Shown here: positions 1-5,981 of the stretch, piece after piece
How the letters are laid out: each line of letters starts with the position of its first letter
Numbering within the stretch: position 1 is the first letter of the stretch
NCBI GenBank assembly: GCA_946479335.1
Contig: CAMLFP010000287.1
Location: forward strand, 1-7,377
Length of the DNA: 7,377 nucleotides
Origin: an uncultured Archangium sp.
Lineage (GTDB): Bacteria; Myxococcota; Myxococcia; Myxococcales; Myxococcaceae
Direction of reading: 5' to 3'
Translations under genes and position numbers: made by a program
Notes under the pieces: model-generated
Databases searched by the model: none
Seen by the model: the letters and a program-made list of their open reading frames with translations, nothing else
What the model was told of the DNA's origin: nothing

Positions 1-523
1 CGTGCTCCTTCGCGACGCGCTCCACCGTGGCCACCAGCTCCGCGCAACCGTCGAGCGCGAGGTACGTCGTCGCCACGGGGATGATGACCTCCTCGGCCGC
101 GAGCAGCACGTTGACGGTGACCAGCCCGTAGGAGGGCGGCGCGTCGAAGATGATGACGTCGTAGTGCCCGTCGATCGCGCGCAGCTTGTCGGCCAACAGC
201 CGGTGCCGTTGCGGGTTGGGCGCCGCGACGGTGGGGAACTCGGCGAGCTCCTTCCAGGAGGGGATGAGCCAGAGGTTCTCGAGCGCCGTGGGGCGGGTGA
301 CGTCGTCGGGCGCGACCTCGGGCTTCGTCAGCAAGTCGAACACCGTCGGCCCGCCGCCGCGCACGTCGACGCCCAGCGTCTTGGCCGCGTGCCCCTGCGT
401 GTCGACGTCGATGAGCAGCACGCGCAGCTTGCGCCTCTGCGCGAAGAACGCGGCCGTGTTGACGGCCAGCGTCGTCTTCCCCACTCCGCCCTTTTCGTTG
501 ATGAAGGCGAGCTTCCGCGTCAC
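1..523 (-). CDS. ParA/Soj-type ATPase, truncated by window edge
   Basis: A ParA/MinD-family P-loop ATPase. The family positions DNA, organelles or protein clusters by ATP-driven dimerisation on a surface such as the nucleoid. The first 174 residues are visible; the C-terminus lies beyond the left edge. The deviant Walker A motif KGGVGKT is at residues 11-17, with signature lysine K11. The DVDTQG motif (residues 39-44) matches the family's DxDPQG. Walker B is FDAPPS, with D127. The start is GTG at 523-521, inside the GTGA that also holds the stop of the phasin-like gene, so the two are probably translationally coupled. No ParB is visible nearby. I infer an orphan ParA that positions some cargo, with the coupled coiled-coil protein as the likely adapter or cargo marker. 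The family call is firm; the cargo is unknown. Confidence 0.9.
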   Translation of the reverse strand, partial: MTRKLAFINEKGGVGKTTLAVNTAAFFAQRRKLRVLLIDVDTQGHAAKTLGVDVRGGGPTVFDLLTKPEVAPDDVTRPTALENLWLIPSWKELAEFPTVAAPNPQRHRLLADKLRAIDGHYDVIIFDAPPSYGLVTVNVLLAAEEVIIPVATTYLALDGCAELVATVERVAKEH

Positions 524-813
524 TTCTTGCTCGAGATGGAGTCGATCTTCGCCTCCAGCGAGCCGAGCATCTTCTCGAGGTCGTCGATCTTCCCGCGGAG
601 GTTCTCGAGGTCGCCGGTCGACGGGAGGTTCATCGCCGACAGCGCGGTGCGAATCGACTTGTCCAACGTGCCCTTGGCCTGCAGCCCGGAGGTGACGATG
701 CGCTGGATGCCCGCCACGAACTTCTCGTTCGACATCAGCTGCTGCACGAGCTTGCCGACGCGCTCTTCGCCCGTGGCCACCAGCTTCTTCATCACCGGGT
801 TGTCTTTCAGCAT
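520..813 (-). CDS. Small phasin-like coiled-coil protein
   Basis: A 97-residue, wholly helical, Lys/Glu-rich protein with no signal peptide, membrane segment or cysteine. The N-terminal 60 residues form amphipathic helices. At residues 63-65 comes LPS, then a coiled coil over about 66-92 with the pattern DLENLRGKIDDLEKMLGSLE. An LPT/LPS break followed by a leucine-spaced coil is the pattern of PhaF-type phasins and 'PHA synthesis regulator phasin' proteins, which coat polyhydroxyalkanoate granules. I infer a granule-coating or adapter role, which would suit the coupled ParA gene downstream, because some phasins help granules segregate. The resemblance is of pattern, not proven homology, and no PHA synthase gene is present. 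The ATG at 813-811 has no clear Shine-Dalgarno sequence. Confidence 0.82.
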   Translation of the reverse strand: MLKDNPVMKKLVATGEERVGKLVQQLMSNEKFVAGIQRIVTSGLQAKGTLDKSIRTALSAMNLPSTGDLENLRGKIDDLEKMLGSLEAKIDSISSKK

Positions 814-821
814 GGCTGACG

Positions 822-850
822 ATGCTGCGTTCGCACCCCTGCCATGTCAA
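822..850 (-). promoter_or_regulatory. Candidate sigma-70-type promoter for the phasin-parA pair
   Basis: On the minus strand a perfect TTGACA (845-850) is followed after 17 bases by CAGCAT (822-827), which keeps the key A2 and T6 of the -10 box. Transcription would begin near 815, only a base or two before the ATG at 813. That would make the message nearly leaderless and would fit the absence of a Shine-Dalgarno sequence. The -10 is weak, so this is a candidate only. Confidence 0.4.
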
Positions 851-863
851 TGTGACTTTCGCT

Positions 864-1763
864 GTGATCGAAGAACTCAACGACAAGCGGCTCATCGTCG
901 TGACCGGCAAAGGCGGCGTGGGCAAGACCACCGTCTCCGCCGCGCTGGCCTTGCAGAGCGCCGCCCAAGGCAAGCGCACGCTGGTGTGCGAGGTGAACAC
1001 GCGGGAGCGCATCAGCGGGCTCCTCGGCAAGCCGGAGGTCGGGCCCACCGTCACCGCCATCGACGAAAACCTGTGGGCCGTCGACGTGCGCCCGCACGAG
1101 GCGATGCGCGAGTACGCGCTGATGCTGCTGAAGTTCGAGAGCATCTACAGCGCGGTCTTCGAGAACCGCGTGGTGCGCTACTTCCTCCGCTTCATCCCCT
1201 CGCTGCAGGAGCTGGTGCTGCTGGGGAAGATCCTCTTCCACCTCAAGGAGAAGCGCGCCGACGGGAGCTGGCGGTTCGACCGCATCATCATCGACGCGCC
1301 CGCGACGGGGCACGCGGTGACCTTCTTCTCGGTGCCGCAGGTGATCATCGACACCGTGCCGCCAGGGGCGATGAGCAACGACGCGACGTGGATGCGCGAC
1401 TACCTCATCGACCCGAAGATGACCGCGGTGGTGCTGGTCTCGCTGCCTGAAGAGATGCCGGTGAACGAGACCATCGACCTCCACGCGGCGCTGACCAAGC
1501 AGGTGAAGATGAAGCCGCAACTGGTGGTGCTCAACGGCTTCATCGAGCCGAGGTTCTCTCCCGCCGACTCCGAGGGCGTCTCTGCGGCGCTGCGTGAGTT
1601 CGCGCACGCCCACGAGATCCGCGAGCAGATGTCGCGCGAGAGCTTCGAGAAGCTGCAGACCCTCGGCTTGCCGGTGGTCAAGGTGCCGCGGTTGTTGGTG
1701 AACGACTTCGGCCGCAAGGCCATCGAGCAGATCTCCGAGACGTTGAAGGGCGGTGCGCGATGA
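864..1763 (+). CDS. ArsA/Get3-family ATPase, subunit 1 (Asn in switch I)
   Basis: A soluble ArsA/Get3-type ATPase of 299 residues. Walker A GKGGVGKT is at residues 15-22, with signature lysine K16 and P-loop lysine K21. The switch II motif DAPATGH (144-150) matches the DTAPTGH of ArsA and Get3. A hydrophobic helical insert lies at about 80-125. At the switch I position, where the family has D-P-A, this protein reads N45-T-R. The change from catalytic Asp to Asn suggests it binds ATP but hydrolyses it poorly. There is one cysteine near the P-loop and no CxxC or paired cysteines, so an arsenite pump role is unsupported. I chose GTG 864 because the family begins a few residues before the first strand. 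ATG 822 and GTG 852 are in-frame alternatives, adding 14 or 4 residues; ATG 822 lies 8 bases from the divergent gene. The gene overlaps the next by ATGA. Confidence 0.88.
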   Translation: MIEELNDKRLIVVTGKGGVGKTTVSAALALQSAAQGKRTLVCEVNTRERISGLLGKPEVGPTVTAIDENLWAVDVRPHEAMREYALMLLKFESIYSAVFENRVVRYFLRFIPSLQELVLLGKILFHLKEKRADGSWRFDRIIIDAPATGHAVTFFSVPQVIIDTVPPGAMSNDATWMRDYLIDPKMTAVVLVSLPEEMPVNETIDLHAALTKQVKMKPQLVVLNGFIEPRFSPADSEGVSAALREFAHAHEIREQMSRESFEKLQTLGLPVVKVPRLLVNDFGRKAIEQISETLKGGAR

Positions 1764-2875
1764 ACCCGCTGCGCAAGGCGATGGAGCGCGCCGACGTGTT
1801 GCTCACCGTGGGCTCCGGCGGCGTCGGCAAGACCACCACCGCCGCCGCGCTCGCGCTCCGCGCCGCGATGGACGGCAAGGGCTCGCTGGTGTGCACCATC
1901 GACCCCGCGCGCCGGCTCGCCAACTCGCTGGGCCTCGACGCGCTGGGCAACGCCGAGACGCCCATCTCCCAGAAGCTCTTCGACGAAGCGGGCCTCCAAC
2001 CGAAGGCCTCCATGCGCGCGATGATGCTCGACATGAAGCGCACGTGGGACGACCTCATCGCCCGCTACGCGCCGGCCGACAAGCGCGACAAGATCCTCGC
2101 CAACCGCTTCTACCAATCGCTCTCCACCGCGCTCGCCGGCAGCCAGGAATACGTGGCCATGGAGAAGCTGTACGAGCTGCGCACCCAGCGCGACTACCCG
2201 CTCATCGTGTTGGACACGCCGCCCACCGCGCACGCGCTCGACTTCCTCGACGCGCCGAACCGGCTGTTGGACTTCATGGACAACGACGCGGCCAAGTGGC
2301 TGCTCACCCCCGCGCTCGCGGCCGGCAAGTTCGGGCTCAAGCTCTTCAACCTCGGCGGCAGCTACGTCGCGAAGACCATCTCGCGCTTCACCGGCACCGA
2401 GACGCTGCAGCAGCTCGCCGACTTCATGCTCAACATCAGCGGCATGAACGAGGGCTTCAAGGAGCGCGCCCGCCAGACGCGCGCGCTGCTCGAGGCGCCC
2501 ACCACGTCGTTCGTGCTGGTCACCGGCCCGATGCCGGAGCGCCTCGACGAGGCCATCTATTTCCACACGGTGCTCAAGCAGAACAAGATGAACATCGCCG
2601 CCATCGTGGTGAACCGCGTGCACCCGAGCGTGCCCACCGCGCTGTGGGAGGAGGTCGCGCGCCTCCCCGAGCTCCGGCAGAAGAAGTTCGAAGACACGCT
2701 CAAGGAGGCCGACGCCCAGGCCCGGCAAGACGCGCGCGGCGTGGCGAAGCTCCGCGAGGCGTGTGAAGGCACCCCGCTGGTGCTGGTGCCGCGCTTCGAG
2801 CACGACGTGCACGACCTGAAGAGCCTGTACGACACCTCGCACTGGCTCCTGGGCGACCGGCAGTTCGAGCCGTGA
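1760..2875 (+). CDS. ArsA/Get3-family ATPase, subunit 2 (Ser for signature Lys)
   Basis: A second ArsA-type ATPase, 371 residues. Its P-loop is GSGGVGKT (18-25): P-loop lysine K24 is kept, but S19 replaces the signature lysine. Switch I is intact, with D48-P-A. Switch II is DTPPTAH (152-158), and VVNRV (283-287) is the likely adenine-contact segment. Methionine-rich helices (M85, M88, M89, M92) and a long helical stretch (about 160-245) fit the client-binding helical subdomain of the family. From the P-loop lysine to the switch I residue it aligns with subunit 1 without gaps. ATG 1760 overlaps the upstream stop and follows GAAGGG (1745-1750), a good ribosome binding site. The tight overlap suggests equimolar synthesis and a heterodimer. 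No client is identified; tail-anchored or lipidated protein handling is only a family-based guess. Confidence 0.9.
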   Translation: MNPLRKAMERADVLLTVGSGGVGKTTTAAALALRAAMDGKGSLVCTIDPARRLANSLGLDALGNAETPISQKLFDEAGLQPKASMRAMMLDMKRTWDDLIARYAPADKRDKILANRFYQSLSTALAGSQEYVAMEKLYELRTQRDYPLIVLDTPPTAHALDFLDAPNRLLDFMDNDAAKWLLTPALAAGKFGLKLFNLGGSYVAKTISRFTGTETLQQLADFMLNISGMNEGFKERARQTRALLEAPTTSFVLVTGPMPERLDEAIYFHTVLKQNKMNIAAIVVNRVHPSVPTALWEEVARLPELRQKKFEDTLKEADAQARQDARGVAKLREACEGTPLVLVPRFEHDVHDLKSLYDTSHWLLGDRQFEP

Positions 2876-2893
2876 CCCGTTATAGTGCGCGGA

Positions 2894-2913
2894 ACCCGTG
2901 CGGCCGTGCGGGT
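2894..2913 (+). other. Short hairpin in the lipoprotein gene leader
   Basis: ACCCG (2894-2898) and CGGGT (2909-2913) can pair around a 10-base loop, just upstream of the GAGGG ribosome binding site (2917-2921) of the lipoprotein gene. No T-tract follows, so it is not a classical terminator. A role in processing or translation is possible but unproven. Confidence 0.25.
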
Positions 2914-2925
2914 GTCGAGGGCTCC

Positions 2926-4026
2926 ATGCACGTTCGAGTTGCGGCGGTGTCGCTTCTGTTGGTGATGGGTTGTGCGCACACGAAGACGGCGGTCGCGACC
3001 AACACGCAGGAGGTGCGCTTCGATGAGGTGCTCATCACCGGCGACCTCGAGTTGGAGAAGCTCAACGCCGAGGAGCTCTTCGCCGCGGCGACCTCGTTCT
3101 ACGCCGCCGAAGACTACGCGCAGGCGGCCCGCTACTTCGGCCGCATCGGCGACTTCCACCCGCAGTCGAAGCACTGGCGCCCGGCGCTCTACAACGCGGG
3201 CCTCGCGCACGAAAAACTGAAGCAGTGGGAAGAGGCGTGGGTGCGCTTCTCGCCGCTGTCTGACCCGAAGGGCACCGGCGACGCGCTCGACGCCGCCTTC
3301 CGAATCGCGGAGGTCGACTACCACCTCGAGCGTTTCGGTGAAGCCGTCGAGCTGCTCACCACCATCGCTGATCGCGCCGAGCTCCCGTCAGACCGCCGGC
3401 TCGAGGCGCGCGTGCAGGCGGGCGTGTGCCAGCTGGAGATGGGCCAGTCAGACGAGGCCGAGGCGACGCTGCGTCGCGCCCTCGACTACTGGAACGGGCT
3501 CCCCGACAAGGACCTCGTCGACGACTACTTCCCCGCGCAGGCGCAGTTCTTCCTCGGGGAGATCTTCCGGCTCCACTACGAAGACGTGCAGCTCGACGGC
3601 AACAAGCCCACCGAGAAGCTCGCCGAAGACCTCGAGTACAAGTCGGAGCTGCTCCTCTCGGCGCAAGGGCACTACCTCCGCGCGATCCGTCTGGGGAATG
3701 GCTACTGGGCGACCGCGTCGGGCAACCGCATCGGCGGGCTCTACGAGAGCATGTATGAGCACATGATCAACGCGCCGGCCCCGAAGACGCTCGGACCCGA
3801 GGAGCAGGACGTCTACAAGGCGGAGCTGCGCAAGAAGATCCGCGTGCTGATCAGCAAGGCCATCACCGTGTACGAGCGCACGCTGGAGGCCGCCGAGCGC
3901 ATCGGCGCGTCGAGCCCCTTCGTGCAGCAGACGCGCGAGAGCCTCGCGCACATGAAGGAGCTGCTGCTCGCCGAGGCGAAGGCCGAAGAGGCAGAGAAGG
4001 CCGCGGCGACGCCTCCGGGCACGTAA
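2926..4026 (+). CDS. TPR-repeat outer-membrane lipoprotein
   Basis: A 366-residue lipoprotein. The start ATG 2926 follows GAGGG and gives a clean lipoprotein signal: basic N-terminus, hydrophobic core, then V-M-G-C with the lipidated cysteine at C16. A GTG at 2872 would add 18 residues and spoil the signal, so I reject it. Position +2 is Ala, which under the E. coli rule favours the outer membrane. The mature protein is helical, with TPR-like repeats at about 49-80, 85-115, 121-152 and 160-192. More helical hairpins follow to about 345, then an Ala/Glu-rich tail (349-363) ending ATPPGT. The P-A-P...L-P-E-E...VY...L segment near 283-302 recalls periplasmic TPR proteins of myxobacteria, but I cannot name one. 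It likely scaffolds an envelope complex. It lies 50 bases after the ATPase pair and 15 before the protease gene, probably in one operon. Confidence 0.85.
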   Translation: MHVRVAAVSLLLVMGCAHTKTAVATNTQEVRFDEVLITGDLELEKLNAEELFAAATSFYAAEDYAQAARYFGRIGDFHPQSKHWRPALYNAGLAHEKLKQWEEAWVRFSPLSDPKGTGDALDAAFRIAEVDYHLERFGEAVELLTTIADRAELPSDRRLEARVQAGVCQLEMGQSDEAEATLRRALDYWNGLPDKDLVDDYFPAQAQFFLGEIFRLHYEDVQLDGNKPTEKLAEDLEYKSELLLSAQGHYLRAIRLGNGYWATASGNRIGGLYESMYEHMINAPAPKTLGPEEQDVYKAELRKKIRVLISKAITVYERTLEAAERIGASSPFVQQTRESLAHMKELLLAEAKAEEAEKAAATPPGT

Positions 4027-4032
4027 GCTGCC

Positions 4033-4050
4033 GGGCTCCACGTGGAGCCC
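4033..4050. repeat. 18-base perfect palindrome spanning the M48 start codon
   Basis: GGGCTCCACGTGGAGCCC is an uninterrupted inverted repeat. Its second half begins exactly at the GTG start of the protease gene. As DNA it could bind a dimeric protein. As RNA it could form a 7-bp stem with an ACGT loop covering the start codon. The CACGTG core resembles the centre of parS sites. No T-tract follows, so termination is unlikely. Confidence 0.6.
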
Positions 4051-5202
4051 ATCTATTCACCCGCCGAGCTCGCTGAGGTCGCCGCGTACCACGCGCCGCT
4101 GTACCTCTCGGCCGCGGTCGACTTCTTCGTCTGGCCGGTGCTGGTGACCTGCTTCGCGGTGTTCTTCCCGCGGTGGTGGCGGCCTCGCGAGGGGTTGGGC
4201 TTCGCGCTCCGCTTCACGCTGACCTACTTCCTCTCGCTGGCCCTGCTCTACCTGCCGCTCGACGTGTGGCTCGGCTACCTGCGCGATCGCGAATACGGCC
4301 TCTCGACGCAGAGCCTGGGCTCCTTCGTGTGGGACGAGCTCAAGTCATGGGCGATGTACGTGGCGTCGATCTCCGCGTTGACGGTCGGCGTCTTCGGGCT
4401 CGCGCGAAAGACGAAGCACTGGTGGTGGCTGGTGGCGCTCGCGTCGTCGCTGGTGTTGGTCGGCTCCATCGCACTCGACCCGTACAAGGCGCGGCTCTAC
4501 GTCGATCAACAGCCGCTCGCCGAGGGCCCGCTCCGCGCGCAACTGACGCAACTGCTCGCCCGCGCGGAGGTTCCCTTCGCCGACATCCTGGTGGTGAACA
4601 CCAGTGAGAAATCGGTGCGCGTTGGCGCGGCGTTCGCGGGGAGCGGCCCCACGCGCACCATTCTGTTGAGCGACACGCTGCTCCAGCACATGACCCCGGC
4701 GGAGATCTCCGCAGCCGTCGCGCATGAGGCCGGGCACGTTCGCGAGACGCGATGGGCCGGGCGTGTGTTGTCGGTGCTCGCGCTCTTCGCCCTGCTCGGC
4801 TTCTGGGAGTGGCTCTTCCGCGCCGCCGCGCGTCGCCACTGGTTCGGCATCACCGCGAGGGGCGACGTGCGCGTATTGCCGGTGTTGATGCTGGTCTTCA
4901 CCCTGGTGCTGCAGGTCGGCGCGCCGATTTCGGGCGTGGTGTCACGAAGCCGGGAGAGCGCAGCCGACCTCTACGCGCTGCAGCTCACCCACGACGCGCC
5001 GGCGCTCATCTCGTTGCTGCGAAAGCTCACGCGCATCAACAAAGACGACCCCGACCCGCCCCGCTGGTTGGTGCTCTCGGGCAGCTCGCACCCCAGCATC
5101 GTCGACCGCCTCGCGGCGATTCAGAAGAACGCCACGCCGCCGCCGCCCACCACCGCCAACGTCGGCACCTCGGAGCAGCACGAGCCGGGCGTCATGCGGT
5201 AG
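4042..5202 (+). CDS. M48 (Ste24-like) membrane zinc metalloprotease
   Basis: An integral-membrane zinc peptidase of family M48, closest in layout to Ste24/CAAX protease 1. The zinc site is H228-E-A-G-H232, with third ligand E305 in RESAAD (304-309). A conserved SSHPSIVDRL segment follows at 348-357. The N-terminal REYGLSTQSL...D-E-L-K region (83-101) is a Ste24 hallmark. Hydrophobic segments lie at about 18-42, 54-78, 103-121, 127-146, 239-260 and 277-297. The family cleaves peptides within a membrane chamber; bacterial members act in envelope protein quality control. GTG 4042 is the only start that keeps the first membrane segment; its ribosome binding site is weak and lies in a palindrome. 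Residues 361-386 (Pro/Thr-rich) fall in the overlap with the opposite barrel gene and look dispensable. The HSNAY motif usual in Ste24 is here degraded to RVGAAF. Confidence 0.93.
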   Translation: MEPIYSPAELAEVAAYHAPLYLSAAVDFFVWPVLVTCFAVFFPRWWRPREGLGFALRFTLTYFLSLALLYLPLDVWLGYLRDREYGLSTQSLGSFVWDELKSWAMYVASISALTVGVFGLARKTKHWWWLVALASSLVLVGSIALDPYKARLYVDQQPLAEGPLRAQLTQLLARAEVPFADILVVNTSEKSVRVGAAFAGSGPTRTILLSDTLLQHMTPAEISAAVAHEAGHVRETRWAGRVLSVLALFALLGFWEWLFRAAARRHWFGITARGDVRVLPVLMLVFTLVLQVGAPISGVVSRSRESAADLYALQLTHDAPALISLLRKLTRINKDDPDPPRWLVLSGSSHPSIVDRLAAIQKNATPPPPTTANVGTSEQHEPGVMR

Positions 5203-5936
5203 CGCGCCTCCGCCTCGAGGAAGAAGTACTTGCCGATGAAGATGTCCATCCCCGCGGCGGCGGAGAAGCCGAACGAGTACTTGCCCGGGTTCTTCAGGTT
5301 CTCGTTGATGGCGAACGAGACCGACGCGTACGGCTTCACCGGCGAACGCGGGAAGAGTGAGCCCTTCACGCCGAGCACGTCCCAGGTGCGGCTGTCCTTG
5401 CGGAACTCGAGGTCGCTGCGCAGCGAGAGCCAGCGCGTCAGGCGGAACTCCACGCCCGGCGAGTGTGCGAACGCGGGCGTGCTGAAGTCGACCTTCCCGT
5501 CAGCGGTGCCGATGTTCGACGAGAAGCCCGGCATGTACTTGAGCGCGAGGAAGTTGGGCTTGTTGTCCACGGGGCGCGGCGCGGGCTGCACCACGACCGG
5601 CGCGGGCGCGGCTACCGGCGCGTAGACCACCGGCGGAGGCGTGTAGACCTGCACCGGCGGCGCGTACGCGGGCACCGGCGGCGCGACGTAGACCGGTTGC
5701 GGAGGCGGCTGCACCATGACCGGCGCCGGCGCGTACTGGGGCGCGGGCGCGACCACCGCGTCGTAGTGATGGCGATGGCGGCGGTACCCGATGACGGTGC
5801 CCTGCGCGTAGCTGCCGGACGAGATGGTCACCTGCCCTCCGGGGCCGGCGACAATCACATGCGGGTGTCCGGCCTCAGCCGTCGACACCAGCCCGAATGC
5901 ACACAACACCGCGAAGAGACGAACGTATCGAGACAT
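5121..5936 (-). CDS. Outer-membrane beta-barrel protein with proline-rich linker
   Basis: A 271-residue exported protein. A signal peptide (1-22, likely cleaved after AEA) precedes a short Gly/Ser segment and a basic, histidine-rich patch (RRHRHHYD, 52-59). A proline/valine/tyrosine-rich linker follows at about 61-122. From about 128 the chain alternates polar and hydrophobic residues in beta-hairpins and ends in aromatic VAFF. A C-terminal Phe is the recognition signal for barrel insertion by the BAM complex. This fits a small eight-strand OmpA-like or porin-like barrel whose linker could reach through the peptidoglycan. A CC pair sits at 253-254. ATG 5936 follows an excellent GGAGG. The last 82 bases overlap the M48 gene antiparallel. 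The specific function is not recognised. Confidence 0.87.
   Translation of the reverse strand: MSRYVRLFAVLCAFGLVSTAEAGHPHVIVAGPGGQVTISSGSYAQGTVIGYRRHRHHYDAVVAPAPQYAPAPVMVQPPPQPVYVAPPVPAYAPPVQVYTPPPVVYAPVAAPAPVVVQPAPRPVDNKPNFLALKYMPGFSSNIGTADGKVDFSTPAFAHSPGVEFRLTRWLSLRSDLEFRKDSRTWDVLGVKGSLFPRSPVKPYASVSFAINENLKNPGKYSFGFSAAAGMDIFIGKYFFLEAEARYRMTPGSCCSEVPTLAVVGGGGVAFF
5577..5756 (-). repeat. Proline-rich-linker coding repeats
   Basis: This segment encodes the P/V/Y/A linker of the barrel protein (residues 61-120). It contains imperfect repeats of APPV and VYxPP units. A 14-base direct repeat, GCACCGGCGGCGCG on the plus strand, lies at 5651-5664 and 5672-5685. The 21-base period equals seven codons, so slippage would change linker length in frame. 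Confidence 0.6.
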
Positions 5937-5940
5937 GCAA

Positions 5941-5969
5941 CCTCCGGTTTCGACATCTGTTGCCGGAGG
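5941..5969 (-). promoter_or_regulatory. Hairpin sequestering the barrel gene ribosome binding site
   Basis: CCTCCGG (5941-5947) and CCGGAGG (5963-5969) are perfect complements separated by 15 bases. In the barrel gene message the GGAGG Shine-Dalgarno (from 5941-5945) forms the 3' arm, four bases before the ATG. GCAAC in the loop can instead pair with GTTGC just before the ATG; the two pairings exclude each other. This could be an on/off translational switch. No T-tract follows, so it is not a standard terminator. Confidence 0.45.
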
Positions 5970-5981
5970 GTCTGAAAGTGA

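Noticed and set aside
1..813. Chromosomal parAB-parS locus
   Set aside because: No ParB gene is visible. The only parS-like palindrome (4033-4050) is over 3 kb away and imperfect. The left edge hides what follows, so this is unproven rather than excluded.
2..1450. 482-residue plus-strand reading frame
   Set aside because: It runs antisense to ParA and the phasin-like gene and then out of frame with the first ATPase. Its composition is Arg/Ala/His-rich shadow sequence with no motif.
807..2842. Long minus-strand frames of 268 and 480 residues opposite the ATPase genes
   Set aside because: They are antisense shadows with Arg/Val/His-rich composition and no domain. The opposite strand has clear motif-bearing genes.
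864..2875. Arsenite efflux ATPase (arsA)
   Set aside because: There are no paired cysteines for As(III), no arsB, arsD or arsR nearby, and each protein has a single ATPase half. Only family membership is supported.
2881..2886. TATAGT as a -10 box for the lipoprotein gene
   Set aside because: No -35 element lies at 16-18 bases upstream; that position falls in CGGCAG within the upstream coding sequence.
4042..5202. HtpX or BepA identity for the M48 protease
   Set aside because: The long multi-segment N-terminus with the REYGLSTQSL region fits Ste24. HtpX is shorter, and BepA is periplasmic with C-terminal TPRs.
4752..5975. Plus-strand frames of 202 and 170 residues across the end of the protease gene and opposite the barrel gene
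   Set aside because: The composition is Arg/His-rich with no motif. The supported genes in these places have zinc ligands, a signal peptide and ribosome binding sites.
5937..5981. Rho-independent terminator between the TPR and barrel genes
   Set aside because: A hairpin exists but no T-tract follows it, and its 3' arm contains the barrel gene ribosome binding site.
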